Both the position numbers and the translations under genes were made by a program. Below the pieces are notes generated by a model. The model did not search any database, had not been told where the DNA came from, and worked only from the letters and a program-made list of their open reading frames with translations. Positions 8,018 to 17,675 of a stretch of 64,000 nucleotides of DNA are shown here, piece after piece; position 1 is the first letter of the stretch, and each line of letters opens with the position of its first letter. Location: NCBI RefSeq assembly GCF_037860835.1, contig NZ_JBBEOG010000007.1, forward strand, positions 1 to 64,000, read 5' to 3'. This stretch comes from Aquipuribacter nitratireducens. Lineage in GTDB: Bacteria; Actinomycetota; Actinomycetes; Actinomycetales; JBBAYJ01.

Positions 8018-9015
8018 CAGCGGCCTCCGGGGCTGAGGTGGGTCCTGGTGCGGGTGGTCGGGAGGGGACGGACGGGTTTCGGGGCACCCACGAGGGGTCG
8101 GGTGCCCGGCGCCTGGCGGGGCAGCGGCGGGCGGACACCACCCGCCGGCGGCAGGGACGGCACGGCGCGGGTCGTCGACAGGGACGGGGCGCCGTCCTGA
8201 CGCAGGACGGACGAGCCCGCGACCGTCTCCCGGTTCCAGCCGACGTCGAGCCCCAGGGCGGACTCGGCGGCCCCGAGGAGCAGGACGCCGTCGGGGCGGG
8301 TGACCCCGCGCACGCGGCGGAGGATGTCGACCTTCGTCGCGCCGTCGAAGTAGATGAGGACGTTGCGCAGCAGCACGACGTCGAAGCGGCCGAGGTCGGT
8401 GAAGGGCTCGGCGAGGTTGCCCTCGCGGAAGCTCGTCATGCGCTGCAGCTCGGGCGCGACGCGCCAGTGGGCGCCGTCGCGGGTGAACCACCGCACGAGG
8501 TGGCTGGCCGGCAGGCCGCGGTTGACCTCGAGCTGGGAGAAGCGACCCTCGCGGGCACGCGCCACCATCGCCGGCGACAGGTCGGTCCCGATGATCTCCA
8601 CCGACCAGCCCGGCGGCACGACCTCCGTGCACAGCATCGCGACGGAGTACGCCTCCTGGCCGGAGGAGCACGCCGCGGACCAGATGCGCAGGCGCCGCTC
8701 GGAGCCGCGGGCGCGCACGAGGTAGGGCAGCACGGCGGTCCGCAGCAGCTCGAAGGGGCCGTTGTCACGGAACCACGACGTCTCGTTCGTCGTCATCGCG
8801 TCGACGACGAGCCCGACGACGCGCCGGTCCCCGGCGCGGGCTCGGGCGACGAGCTCCCCGACACCGCCGAGGCCCTCGCTGCGGACGATGGGCGCGAGCC
8901 GGGTGTCGATGAGGTACTGCTTGGACTCGTCGAGGACGATCGCGGAGCGGCGGCGCACGAGCTCGCGCACCCAGATGGCGTCGGCGGGACTCATGGCCGG
9001 TCGGCTGTCAGGCAT
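8017..9015 (-). CDS. cheR: CheR, chemoreceptor glutamate methyltransferase
   Basis: CheR methylates glutamates of chemoreceptors with S-adenosylmethionine during adaptation. The 332-aa protein has the all-alpha N-terminal domain (residues 1-75), TNETSWFRD just after it, the SAM-binding block IWSAACSSGQEAYSVAM and DVVLLRNVLIYFD. The last 50 residues are Pro/Arg-rich and probably disordered. The ATG at 9015 has GGAGG six bases upstream and overlaps the end of cheB by eight bases; a second ATG at 8994 is less well placed. Confidence 0.94.
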   Translation of the reverse strand: MPDSRPAMSPADAIWVRELVRRRSAIVLDESKQYLIDTRLAPIVRSEGLGGVGELVARARAGDRRVVGLVVDAMTTNETSWFRDNGPFELLRTAVLPYLVRARGSERRLRIWSAACSSGQEAYSVAMLCTEVVPPGWSVEIIGTDLSPAMVARAREGRFSQLEVNRGLPASHLVRWFTRDGAHWRVAPELQRMTSFREGNLAEPFTDLGRFDVVLLRNVLIYFDGATKVDILRRVRGVTRPDGVLLLGAAESALGLDVGWNRETVAGSSVLRQDGAPSLSTTRAVPSLPPAGGVRPPLPRQAPGTRPLVGAPKPVRPLPTTRTRTHLSPGGR

Positions 9016-10183
9016 GCCGACCTCCGGAGACCGGGGTCACCGCACGGAGCGGTGGCACGGCACCGGGCTGGGAGACCACGGCGCGGACGACCGCGGGACC
9101 GATGTCGGGCAGCGGGAGGACCGCGTCGGCGAGCCCGGCTCCCACGAGGCTGCCGGGCATGCCCCACACCACGCTCGACGCCTCGTCCTGCGCCCACAGC
9201 GGGGCTCCTGCGGCGGCGAGGTCCGCCGCCCCGGCGGTCCCGTCGGAGCCCATCCCCGTGAGGACGACGGCGAGGCACTGCCCGTGCACGGCGCGCGCGA
9301 CGGAGCGGAAGAGCACGTCGACCGCGGGACGGCAGAAGTTCTCCGGCGGGGCGTCGCTCAGCCGGGTGCGGAGCACCCCGGCGTCGCGGACGACCTCGAG
9401 GTGCCGGCCGCCGCGGGCGACGACGACGGTGCCGGGATCGAGGCGCTGCCCGTCCTCGGCGTGGAGGACCCGGACGGCGCACGTGCGGTCGAGCCGCTCG
9501 GCGAGCAGCTGCGTGAACTCCGCCGGCATGTGCTGGACGACGACGACCGGCACAGGGAAGGACGGCGGCAGCGAACCGATGACCTTCGACAGGGCCTCCG
9601 GCCCACCGGTGGACGACCCGACGGCGACGAGCTGCGGTCGTCGCACGAGGGTGCGGGGCGGGCCCTGTCGCGGCAGCGGCGGGACGGCCCGGGCGGCGGG
9701 TGAGGCCAGGAGTGGCGAACCGGCGGGCCGCAGGGCCGAACGGCGCAGCTGCGTGCCCGGCTGCCGGCGGCGACCGGCGAGCGCCCGGACCCGGGGCAGC
9801 AGCTCGGCACGGACCTGGTCGAGGCCGGAGCCGACGGCGGAGGCCTGGCCGGGCTTCGTCACGTAGTCGGTGGCGCCCGCGTCGAGGGCGTCGAACGTCG
9901 CCCGCGCGCCGCGCTCCGTGAGCGTGCTGAACATGATGATCGGGGTGAGGCGGTCCGTCGTGCGGATCTCGCGGACGGCCTGGATGCCGTCCATGACGGG
10001 CATCTCGATGTCCATCGTCACGACGTCGGGGCGAAGGCGCCGCACGGCGTCGGCACCGAGCCGGCCGTTGGAGCAGGTCGCGACGACCTCGACCTCCGGG
10101 TCGGAGGCGAGGACGTCGGAGACCAGGCGGCGCACGACGACCGAGTCGTCGACCACGACGACACGGATGCGAGGGCTGCTCAC
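9008..10183 (-). CDS. cheB: CheB, chemoreceptor methylesterase/glutamine deamidase
   Basis: CheB opposes CheR by removing receptor methyl groups, and is activated when CheA phosphorylates its receiver. The 391-aa protein has an N-terminal receiver (Asp58 in TMDIEMP), a Pro/Arg linker and a C-terminal esterase with the Ser of VGSSTGGPEAL, the His of VQHMPAEFT and the Asp of GMGSDGT. The GTG at 10183 has GGAGG five bases upstream; an ATG at 10207 would add eight residues and has no such site. The cheB-cheR pair with overlapping ends is a normal adaptation module. Confidence 0.94.
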   Translation of the reverse strand: MSSPRIRVVVVDDSVVVRRLVSDVLASDPEVEVVATCSNGRLGADAVRRLRPDVVTMDIEMPVMDGIQAVREIRTTDRLTPIIMFSTLTERGARATFDALDAGATDYVTKPGQASAVGSGLDQVRAELLPRVRALAGRRRQPGTQLRRSALRPAGSPLLASPAARAVPPLPRQGPPRTLVRRPQLVAVGSSTGGPEALSKVIGSLPPSFPVPVVVVQHMPAEFTQLLAERLDRTCAVRVLHAEDGQRLDPGTVVVARGGRHLEVVRDAGVLRTRLSDAPPENFCRPAVDVLFRSVARAVHGQCLAVVLTGMGSDGTAGAADLAAAGAPLWAQDEASSVVWGMPGSLVGAGLADAVLPLPDIGPAVVRAVVSQPGAVPPLRAVTPVSGGRHA

Positions 10184-10261
10184 ACGACCTCCGTCCGGCG
10201 CCCGCACGGGCGCTGCTCACGTCACCCCGAGAGGGGGTGTCGTGTGAGGAGATCGGCAGGT

Positions 10262-11263
10262 CTAGGCCGGACCTGATGCCTCGTCGAGCGCGTCGAGCAG
10301 ATCGGCGACGAGGACCTCGAACACGTCGTCGGGCAGGACGTCGGCGACGACGAGCGCCTGGACGGCACCGCTGCACGTGTTCCACACGCCCGCGGCCGCC
10401 TCCGCGGGGGTGACCCCGGCGCGGTGGAGGGCGCGGACGAGGTCGAGCTGGGCGAGCGCGGCCGTGCGGGTGCGGCCGGTGATCTCGATGGCCCACGTCG
10501 CGTCGTGGACGTGACGGGCCCACACCGCGGGGACGGGCCGGTCGGGCGTGCGGAGGGCCTCGGGGCGCGCGGCGGCGACCTGCCGCAGCAGCGAGGCGGC
10601 CGCGGGCACCTCGACGGCGTCGCCGGGTGAGTCGACGGGCGGCAGCAGGTCACCGCCGACGGTGGGCCGCAGCAGCTCCCGCGCGAGCGGGGCGAGGGCG
10701 GGGTCGCCGCAGCCGAGCAGGAGCTCCGCGAGCACCCCGTCGGCCAGGGCGGCGCCGAGCCGCACGTCCGAGGCCTCGCGCACGGCCAGCCCGGCCGCGG
10801 CCTCGTGCGGCGCCCCCGTGCCCGAGCGGCCGGTCGCGTCGACGGGGAGCGACCGGGCGAGCGCGAGGAGGTCCTCGACGGTGCCGAGGCTCACGGCCTG
10901 GAGGTCGCGGCGCGCCCGGCGAAGGGACGCCGTGAGCGTCTCCGCGAGCTCCTCGACGCTCACCGGGCGCGCCGGCGTCCCCGGCGACCGGCTCTCGACC
11001 ACGTCGTCACGGACGTCGACGGCCGGGACGGTGGCGCGCTCCCCGAGGAGGCGGAGCGCCGCGGCGCGGGCCCCCGCGGGGTCCTGCCCCGCGCCTGTCG
11101 CGGTCGCCGGCACGGGCGCCGCGCCAGGCTCCACGAGCAGTCCCTGACCGAGGAGACGCGCGACGGCGCCGCCCCCCGGGGTGCGCACGAGGTCGAGGCC
11201 GAGGGCGCTGGCGCTCGTGAGGGAGTAGGCCACGACGGCCATCCTGTCCCCGGGGCCGGACAC
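10262..11263 (-). CDS. unknown protein inside the chemosensory cluster
   Basis: A 333-aa Ala/Leu/Val-rich protein between the chemoreceptor and cheB, on the same strand. I do not recognise a family. It has no signal peptide or clear membrane span. It looks mostly alpha-helical, with acidic helices at the C-terminus (VLPDDVFEVLVADLLDAL) and a single WNTCSG segment. The ATG at 11263 is the upstream choice; the ATG seven codons later (MAVVAYSLTS) is equally possible. The codon bias matches its neighbours. Position alone suggests a link to chemosensory signalling, but this is inference. Confidence 0.7.
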   Translation of the reverse strand: MSGPGDRMAVVAYSLTSASALGLDLVRTPGGGAVARLLGQGLLVEPGAAPVPATATGAGQDPAGARAAALRLLGERATVPAVDVRDDVVESRSPGTPARPVSVEELAETLTASLRRARRDLQAVSLGTVEDLLALARSLPVDATGRSGTGAPHEAAAGLAVREASDVRLGAALADGVLAELLLGCGDPALAPLARELLRPTVGGDLLPPVDSPGDAVEVPAAASLLRQVAAARPEALRTPDRPVPAVWARHVHDATWAIEITGRTRTAALAQLDLVRALHRAGVTPAEAAAGVWNTCSGAVQALVVADVLPDDVFEVLVADLLDALDEASGPA

Positions 11264-11370
11264 CGGTCATCCGCCGGTCGCGTGGTCGTGGCCGGCCGCA
11301 CCCGCACGGGTGCTCCCCGCGGGTGACGAGGTCGGCGTGCGTGTGCGTGCGTTCGCGGAGCGTGCACGCC

Positions 11371-11403
11371 GACGCCCCCGGCCGCGGGTCGGCCGGGGGC
11401 GTC
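11371..11403 (-). terminator. hairpin terminator after the chemoreceptor gene
   Basis: A perfect 13-bp inverted repeat (arms 11371-11383 and 11391-11403, GACGCCCCCGGCC and its complement) with a 7-base loop starts 14 bases past the chemoreceptor stop. There is no T tract, as is usual in high-GC actinobacteria. It should separate cheA-cheW-mcp from the genes downstream. Confidence 0.8.
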
Positions 11404-11416
11404 GTGGCGAGCCGGA

Positions 11417-13009
11417 TCAGAGCGTGAAGCGCCGCACCGTCGCGGTCAGCTGCTCGCTGAGGGCCGTGAGCTCCCGGGTGTGCGAGGCGCTCGTCTGGGC
11501 CTGCGCGCTCGACTGCTCCGCCGCGGTGGCGACGGCGCTGATGCCGGACCCGATCTCCGACGAGCCCGCCGCGGCCTCCGACAGGGACCGCCCCATCTCG
11601 CCCGTCGTCGCGGTCTGCTCCTCGACGGCGGAGGCGATGGTGGTCTGGATGTCGTGGATCCGGCCGATGGTCGTCTCGATCCGCTCGATGGCGGACACGA
11701 CGTCGGCGGAGTCGGACTGGATGGCGGTGACGCGCTTCGCGATGTCGTCGGTGGCCTTGCCCGTCTGGGTGGCGAGCTCCTTGACCTCGGTCGCGACGAC
11801 GGCGAAGCCCTTGCCGGCCTCGCCGGCCCGGGCGGCCTCGATCGTCGCGTTGAGGGCGAGGAGGTTGGTCTGCTCCGCGATCGAGGTGATGACCCGGACG
11901 ACCTCGCCGATGAGCTGGCTGGACTCGCCGAGCCGGGCGACGATCTGGCCGGCCTCGCCCGCGACGCTCACGGCGTCGCCGGCGACCGTGGCGGCCTCCT
12001 GCGCGTTCTGCGCGATCTCCCGGATGGACTGGCCCATCTCCTCGACGCCGGCGGCGACGGTCTGGACGTTGCGGGTGACCTGCTCGGCGGCGGCGGCGAC
12101 GACGTTCGCCTGCTGCGAGGACTCCTCGGCCGCCGCGGCGACCTCGGTGGAGACGCCGTCGAGCTGGCCCGCGGCCGCCGACAGCGCACCGGAGCCGCGC
12201 TGGACCTCACCGAGGGAGGCGCGGAGCGTGGCCGCGAGGGCGTTGACGGCGCGGGCGATTCGACCGACCTCGTCGGTGCGCTCCACGTCGGAGGACACCC
12301 GGAGGTCACCGGTGGCGAGGGTCTCGAGGGAGGCGACCGTGGCAGAGAGCGGCGGTGCCGTCACCCGGTACACGAGGAAGCTGGTGGCCGCTACGAGCAC
12401 CACGCCGACACCGACGCTGATCCACAGGATGACGACCGTGAGGTGTCCGAGACCGGACGTCGTGGCGAGGGAGGTGTCGATGGCGTCCGTCAGGACGACG
12501 TCGACCTCGTCCATGGCGGTGTCGATGACGTCCTCGGCGGTGTCGATGCGCGCCCACTGGGACTGTGCGGCGCCGCGGTCACCGGCGGCGAGCTGGAGGT
12601 ACGTGCCGACCTCGGCGTGGTAGGTGTCGAACGCCTCGTCGAGGTCGTCGACCTGGTCCTCGACCGCCGGCGGCAGCACGAGCCCCTGAAGCTCCTCGAG
12701 AAGTGCGTGCACGGTCGCCTGGTCCTCGACGAAGGAGGCGTCGGCGTCGGCGAGGTCCCCGCCGAGGGCCGCGACGTACGCGGTCGACTTGTGCTCCGAC
12801 GCGCGGTTGGCGAGCTGGAGGAACGCCACCTTCGCGTGCTCGAGCTCGCGGTACTCGCGGTTGACGGCGGTCCGGTAGTCGCTGACGAGCTGGTTGCTCA
12901 CGGCGACGCCGACCAGCACCGCGACGACGACGCCGACGAGCGTGCCGAGCTTGAGGGAGAGGGGCCAGCTGGTGAAGGACCGGCGGCGCCGGACCTGCGG
13001 GGTGCTCAT
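11417..13009 (-). CDS. methyl-accepting chemotaxis protein
   Basis: A 530-aa transmembrane chemoreceptor. It has TM1 at about residues 20-41, an external four-helix-bundle type sensor at 42-188, TM2 at 189-215, HAMP to about 266 and a cytoplasmic signalling coiled coil. The conserved tip ([19 protein letters not shown]) is near residues 370-390 and is the contact for CheA and CheW. No C-terminal CheR-docking pentapeptide is seen; it ends VRRFTL. It has AGGAG upstream and follows cheW by 57 bases. The ligand cannot be predicted. Confidence 0.93.
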   Translation of the reverse strand: MSTPQVRRRRSFTSWPLSLKLGTLVGVVVAVLVGVAVSNQLVSDYRTAVNREYRELEHAKVAFLQLANRASEHKSTAYVAALGGDLADADASFVEDQATVHALLEELQGLVLPPAVEDQVDDLDEAFDTYHAEVGTYLQLAAGDRGAAQSQWARIDTAEDVIDTAMDEVDVVLTDAIDTSLATTSGLGHLTVVILWISVGVGVVLVAATSFLVYRVTAPPLSATVASLETLATGDLRVSSDVERTDEVGRIARAVNALAATLRASLGEVQRGSGALSAAAGQLDGVSTEVAAAAEESSQQANVVAAAAEQVTRNVQTVAAGVEEMGQSIREIAQNAQEAATVAGDAVSVAGEAGQIVARLGESSQLIGEVVRVITSIAEQTNLLALNATIEAARAGEAGKGFAVVATEVKELATQTGKATDDIAKRVTAIQSDSADVVSAIERIETTIGRIHDIQTTIASAVEEQTATTGEMGRSLSEAAAGSSEIGSGISAVATAAEQSSAQAQTSASHTRELTALSEQLTATVRRFTL

Positions 13010-13066
13010 GAGGGGCTCCTGGGGTGTGGGCTGAAGACAGAGGGGGTCGTTCGGTGGTGGAGGGGG

Positions 13067-13552
13067 TCAGCGGCTGCCTTCGCCCTCGGGCCGCACGGCG
13101 GTGACCCGGGCGACGTCGAGGATGAGGAGCAGGGAGTCGGCGAGCGGGCACGTCGCGGACAGCTGGCCGCGCGCGACGCCCGTGAGCGTCGTCGGGACGG
13201 CCTCGTGGCCGGAGCGCGGGACCTCGACGACGTCGGCGATGCGGTCGACGAGCAGGCTCACCGAGCCCTCGGCGGCGCGGACGACGACGTTCATCCGCCG
13301 CTCGGTCGGGGTGCGGCCGAGCCGTGCGCCGAGGTCGACGGCCGTGACGATCTGGCCGCGCAGGTTGATGAGGCCGCGGATGGCAGGCGGCGCGAGGGGC
13401 ACCGGGGTGATGCCGGGGTTGCGCAGCACCTCCTGGACCATGAGGGCGTCGATGCCGAGGTAGAGGTCGTCCACCCAGAACGTGCAGTACTGGACGGTGT
13501 CCCGGTCGGTGGCGGCCCCGCTCGGGGGCGCGCTCAGCTGCTCAACGGGCAC
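13067..13552 (-). CDS. cheW: CheW, chemotaxis coupling protein
   Basis: CheW links receptors to CheA. The 161-aa protein has a single CheW/SH3-like domain: FWVDDLYLGIDALMVQEVLRN, PAIRGLINLRGQIVTAVDL and the conserved late block IADVVEVP. I chose the GTG at 13552, which overlaps the cheA stop by 11 bases and has GGAGG about six bases upstream; the open frame extends further but through cheA. Confidence 0.9.
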   Translation of the reverse strand: MPVEQLSAPPSGAATDRDTVQYCTFWVDDLYLGIDALMVQEVLRNPGITPVPLAPPAIRGLINLRGQIVTAVDLGARLGRTPTERRMNVVVRAAEGSVSLLVDRIADVVEVPRSGHEAVPTTLTGVARGQLSATCPLADSLLLILDVARVTAVRPEGEGSR

Positions 13553-15845
13553 GGGAGTCCTCCAGGTAGGCGTCCGCCTCGTCGGCGGCGAAGGGGGCGG
13601 CGAGCGCGGCGACGTCGAGGACGTCGGTGATGTTGCCGTTGACGACGAGCGAGCCGAGGCTCCCGGCGCGGGCGCCGATGGGCGACAGCACGAGCGGGAC
13701 CTCGACGATGTCGACGATCTCCGCGACGCGGAGCCCGACGAGGCGCGCGCCGTGCTGGTAGACGACGATCGTGACCGTGGGGACGACGAGGCTCTCCTGC
13801 GCGGGCGCCTCGCCCTGACCGGGGACGCCGTAGCCGCCGTAGCTGCTGTAGCCACCGTCGGGCTCGACGATCGGCAGCAGGTCGCCGCGGTACTGGATGA
13901 CGGTCGTCGACCCGACGTGCTCGAGGGCGGTGACCTCGACCTCCTCGAGACGGGCCACCTTCTCCAGCGGGACGGCGACGTTGCGGGCGCCCTCGGTGCG
14001 GACGACGAGGAGACTGCGCAGGTCGCTGTCGGCCCCGCCGAGACCGGCCTCCTCGCGCAGCGTCGAGGTGATGCTCGCGCTCGTCGAGGCGACGTTGCCG
14101 GCGGCCGCGAGGCCGGGCACGTCGAGGATGAGGGCGATGCGCCCGTCGCCCATGACCGCGGCGCCGGCGAAGGCCTGCAGCGACGTGAGCGCCGCGCCGA
14201 GCGGCTTGACGACGATCTCCTGGGTCTCGACGACCTCGTCGACGACGAGCCCGAACTCGTCGGTGTCGGAGCGGAGGACGGCGATGGTCGCGGCGTCGCC
14301 GCGACCGACCGACTCGACGCCGAGCTGCCCGCCGAGGTCGAGCAGCGGCAGGAGCCGGCCGCGGAGGCGGTGGACCGGCACGCCGGCGACGTACTCGACG
14401 CCCTTCGTCGCGTCCTCCGGGTTCATCCGGACGAGCTCGAGGAGGTTGGCCTGCGGGATCGCGTACCGCTCGGCGCCCTGGCGGACGATGAGCGCGGGGA
14501 TGATCGCGAGGGTGAGGGGGATCGTGACGCGGCAGACGGTGCCGTGCCCGGGGGTGCTCGTGAGGTCGACGCTGCCGCCGATCTTCTCGATGTTGGTCCG
14601 GACCACGTCCATCCCGACACCGCGGCCGGAGACGTTGGTCACGGCCTCGGCGGTGGAGAAGCCGGGGCGGAAGATGAGGTCGAGCACCTGCCGGCGGCTC
14701 ATGGCGGCGAGCTCGCCGGCGCTCACGAGGCCCTTGTCGACGGCCTTGCGCCCGATGGCGTCGGGGTCGAGGCCCTTGCCGTCGTCGCCGATCTCCATCA
14801 CGACCTGGCCGGACTCGTGGTACGCCCGCAGCGTGAGGGTGCCGCGGCGGGGCTTGCCGGCCTGCTCGCGGGCGCCGGGCCGCTCGATGCCGTGGTCGAC
14901 GGCGTTGCGGACGAGGTGGGTGAGCGGGTCCTTGACGGCGTCGAGGAGCGTGCGGTCGAGCTCGGTCTCGCGACCGTGCATCACGAGGTCGACCTCCTTG
15001 CCGCACTGCGCGGACAGGTCGCGGACGACGCGCGGCAGCTTCGCCCACAGGTAGTCCATGGGCTGCATCCGCGTCTTCATCACCGCCTCCTGGAGGGAGG
15101 AGGAGATGAGGTCGAGGCGGTGCGCGGAGCGGACGAGGTCCGCCTCGGCGGACTCGGCGGCGAGCTGGAGGATCTGGTTGCGGCTGAGGACGAGCTCGCC
15201 GACGAGCTGCATGAGGTTCTCGAGGACGTCGACGTCGACGCGGATGGACCCGTCGACGGCGGAGCGCTTCTTCTGCTCCGTCGCGGGCTCGTCGCCGGCG
15301 GGCTCGGCGGGGACGGAGCCGGCGGTCGCGACCGGTGCGACGACGGGCTCGCGCTCGGGCTCGACGGCGACCGGTTCGGGCTCGGGGTCGATCGCCACGG
15401 GCTCGGGGTCGATCGCCACGGGCTCGGGCTCGACGGCCGGTGCGCTCGTGCCGTCGAGGACGGCCTTGACCGCGTCCACGACCCCGTCGACGTCGCCGTC
15501 GGCGTCGCCACCCGTCGCCTCGATGAGGGCGAGGAGCTCGCGGACGGCGTCGACCATCCGCAGGAGCACGTCCGTCGTCGCGGCGTCGAGCACCCGGTCG
15601 CCGTCGCGCAGCTGCGCGAGGAGGTTCTCCCCGACGTGGGTGACCTTCTCGAGGTTGCCGAAGGAGAGGAACCCGCTCGTGCCCTTGATCGTGTGGATCG
15701 TCCGGAAGACGCTCGCGAGCAGGTCGCGGGAGCCCGGCGAGCGCTCGAGCTCGACGAAGTCGCGGTCCAGCTGGTCGAGGTTCTCGTGCGACTCGACGAG
15801 GAACTCCTGGACGATCTCGTCCATGCCGTCAGAACTGCCGCTCAC
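13542..15845 (-). CDS. cheA: CheA, chemotaxis histidine kinase with two C-terminal CheW-like domains
   Basis: CheA autophosphorylates in response to receptors and passes phosphate to CheY and CheB. The 767-aa protein has an N-terminal HPt domain with phospho-His51 (RTIHTIKGTSGFL), an acidic Pro/Glu linker with repeated EPVAIDPEP, the dimerisation domain (LMQLVGELVLSRNQIL) and an ATPase with N box (VRNAVDHGIERP), GDDGKGLD and GRGVGMDVV. Two regulatory CheW-like domains follow, beginning near IPALIVRQGAERYAIP and LRSLLVVRTEGARNVAVP. Most CheA proteins have one. The GTG at 15845 has GGAGG four bases before it; the ATG at 15824 is the alternative. It is the first gene of the operon. Confidence 0.94.
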   Translation of the reverse strand: MSGSSDGMDEIVQEFLVESHENLDQLDRDFVELERSPGSRDLLASVFRTIHTIKGTSGFLSFGNLEKVTHVGENLLAQLRDGDRVLDAATTDVLLRMVDAVRELLALIEATGGDADGDVDGVVDAVKAVLDGTSAPAVEPEPVAIDPEPVAIDPEPEPVAVEPEREPVVAPVATAGSVPAEPAGDEPATEQKKRSAVDGSIRVDVDVLENLMQLVGELVLSRNQILQLAAESAEADLVRSAHRLDLISSSLQEAVMKTRMQPMDYLWAKLPRVVRDLSAQCGKEVDLVMHGRETELDRTLLDAVKDPLTHLVRNAVDHGIERPGAREQAGKPRRGTLTLRAYHESGQVVMEIGDDGKGLDPDAIGRKAVDKGLVSAGELAAMSRRQVLDLIFRPGFSTAEAVTNVSGRGVGMDVVRTNIEKIGGSVDLTSTPGHGTVCRVTIPLTLAIIPALIVRQGAERYAIPQANLLELVRMNPEDATKGVEYVAGVPVHRLRGRLLPLLDLGGQLGVESVGRGDAATIAVLRSDTDEFGLVVDEVVETQEIVVKPLGAALTSLQAFAGAAVMGDGRIALILDVPGLAAAGNVASTSASITSTLREEAGLGGADSDLRSLLVVRTEGARNVAVPLEKVARLEEVEVTALEHVGSTTVIQYRGDLLPIVEPDGGYSSYGGYGVPGQGEAPAQESLVVPTVTIVVYQHGARLVGLRVAEIVDIVEVPLVLSPIGARAGSLGSLVVNGNITDVLDVAALAAPFAADEADAYLEDSRAR

Positions 15846-15954
15846 GGCACCTCCTGCACTGATCCGGGCGGCCCGCGTGGCCGCGCAAGGACAGTGATCG
15901 GCAGCCGTGGCGCCGTCCTGAGCGGCCGGGGCAGGATGAGCCCAGGAGGCGATC

Positions 15955-17610
15955 ATGAGCGATGAGGCCGTGCAGCAGTGGTGGCGGGACGCCGTCGTGT
16001 ACGAGGTGTACCCGCGGAGCTTCGCCGACGGCGACGACGACGGGGTGGGTGACCTCGCGGGGCTTCGACTGCGGCTGCCGTACCTGCGCGACCTCGGCGT
16101 CGACGCGCTGTGGCTCACGCCCTGGTACCCCTCCCCCATGGAGGACGGCGGCTACGACGTCCGCGACTACCGGGACGTCGACCCGCGGCTCGGGACGCTC
16201 GCCGACGCCGACGCCGTGATCGCCGAGGCGCACGACCTCGGCCTGCGCGTGATCGTCGACATCGTCCCGAACCACACGTCGCGCGAGCACCCGTGGTTCG
16301 TCGAGGCGCTCGCCGCACCCGACGGCCACCCGTCGAGGGACCGCTACTACTTCCGCGACGGCCGCGGACCCGACGGCTCCGAGCCGCCCAACGACTGGAT
16401 CAGCGCCTTCGGCGGCTCCGCGTGGGAGCGCACCACGCGCGCCGACGGCTCACCCGGGCAGTGGTACCTCCACATCTTCGCCCCGGGCCAGCCCGACCTC
16501 GACTGGCGGAACCCGGATGTCGTCGAGGAGTTCGACGACATCCTCCGGTTCTGGTTCGACCGCGGGGTCGACGGGCTGCGGGTCGACGCCGTCCCCGCCC
16601 TCGGCAAGGCACCGGGCCTGCCGGACGCGGGGCACGAGCCCGGCGCCCGCTTCGAGACGCGCAGCTGGACCGACAGCCCCTACTGGGACCGGGAGGAGGT
16701 CCACGAGGTGCTGCGCCACTGGCGCCGGGTCGCCGACTCCTACGGCGACCGCGTCCTCGTCGCGGAGGCGGTGGTCGCGGGACCGGACGCGCTCGCCGCG
16801 TACGTGCGGGAGGACGAGGTCCACGCCTCCTTCAACTTCGACTTCCTCACGTGCCCGTGGCGAGCCGGTGCCCTCCGGGACGTCGTCGACAGCACGCTCG
16901 CGTCGCACGGCTCCGTCGGCGCCGCCGCCACGTGGGTGCTGTCGAGCCACGACGAGGTCCGCCACCTCACCCGCCTCGGTCTGCGGGCCGAGCAGACCCG
17001 CGGGACCGGGGCCCAGGCCGGGCTGCGGCCGGACGACGTCGACCTCGGGCTCGGCACCCGACGTGCCCGCGCCGCCGCCCTCCTCCTGCTGGGCCTGCCG
17101 GGCTCGGCGTACCTGTGGCAGGGCGAGGAGCTCGGGCTGCCCGAGGTCATCGACCTGCCGCCCGAGGTGCGGGAGGACCCGGTCTTCCGCCAGAGCGGCG
17201 GCACCGAGCTCGGCCGCGACGGGTGCCGGGTCCCGCTGCCGTGGTCCGGCGACGAGCCGCCGTTCGGCTTCAGCGCTCCGGGCGTCGCGACGTGGCTCCC
17301 CCAGCCGGAGGCGTGGGCCGCGCTCACCGCGGAGCGTCAGTCCGTCGAGCAGGGCTCGGTGCTGCGGCTGTACCGGGACGCGCTCCGGCTGCGTCGGGAG
17401 CACCGCGACGTGCGTGCCGGCGCGTTCGAGTGGCTCGACCTCGGCGAGGCCGCCGTCGCGTTCCGCCTCGGCGGGCGCTTCTCGTGCGTCGTCAACCTCG
17501 GCGCGGACGCCGTGCCGCTCGACGGGCACGGCGACCTGCTCCTGCACTCCCGTCACGGCGGGAGCGGTGCCGTCGAGCAGGACGAGGCCGCCTGGCTGCT
17601 CCTGCCCTGA
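15955..17610 (+). CDS. GH13 alpha-glucosidase (oligo-1,6-glucosidase-like)
   Basis: A 551-aa cytoplasmic glycoside hydrolase of family 13. All four family regions are present: DIVPNHT, GLRVDAVPAL with the nucleophile Asp near residue 212, VAEAVV with the acid/base Glu near 271, and SSHDEVRHL with the transition-state His-Asp near 332. There is no signal peptide, so it acts on imported sugars. The ATG at 15955 follows AGGAGG by five bases. It converges on an ABC importer of the alpha-glucoside type, with a terminator hairpin between them. Hydrolysis of maltose, isomaltose, trehalose-like or sucrose-like disaccharides is possible; the exact linkage cannot be read from sequence. Confidence 0.9.
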   Translation: MSDEAVQQWWRDAVVYEVYPRSFADGDDDGVGDLAGLRLRLPYLRDLGVDALWLTPWYPSPMEDGGYDVRDYRDVDPRLGTLADADAVIAEAHDLGLRVIVDIVPNHTSREHPWFVEALAAPDGHPSRDRYYFRDGRGPDGSEPPNDWISAFGGSAWERTTRADGSPGQWYLHIFAPGQPDLDWRNPDVVEEFDDILRFWFDRGVDGLRVDAVPALGKAPGLPDAGHEPGARFETRSWTDSPYWDREEVHEVLRHWRRVADSYGDRVLVAEAVVAGPDALAAYVREDEVHASFNFDFLTCPWRAGALRDVVDSTLASHGSVGAAATWVLSSHDEVRHLTRLGLRAEQTRGTGAQAGLRPDDVDLGLGTRRARAAALLLLGLPGSAYLWQGEELGLPEVIDLPPEVREDPVFRQSGGTELGRDGCRVPLPWSGDEPPFGFSAPGVATWLPQPEAWAALTAERQSVEQGSVLRLYRDALRLRREHRDVRAGAFEWLDLGEAAVAFRLGGRFSCVVNLGADAVPLDGHGDLLLHSRHGGSGAVEQDEAAWLLLP

Positions 17611-17615
17611 GACGC

Positions 17616-17654
17616 GACGACGCCCCCGGGACCGACCGGTCCGGGGGCGTCGTC
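17616..17654. terminator. bidirectional hairpin terminator between glucosidase and ABC permease
   Basis: Arms 17616-17633 and 17638-17654 pair over 17 bp with one bulged G and a 4-base loop (GACGACGCCCCCGG and complement). It lies between the convergent stops at 17610 and 17676 and can serve both. Confidence 0.75.
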
Positions 17655-17675
17655 GGGGGAGGAACGGAAGGGCCG

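Noticed and set aside
13482-15965. Plus-strand 827-codon frame opposite cheA
   Set aside because: Antisense shadow of cheA; no recognisable domain, and rich in Asp/Gly/Val/Arg repeats typical of shadow frames.
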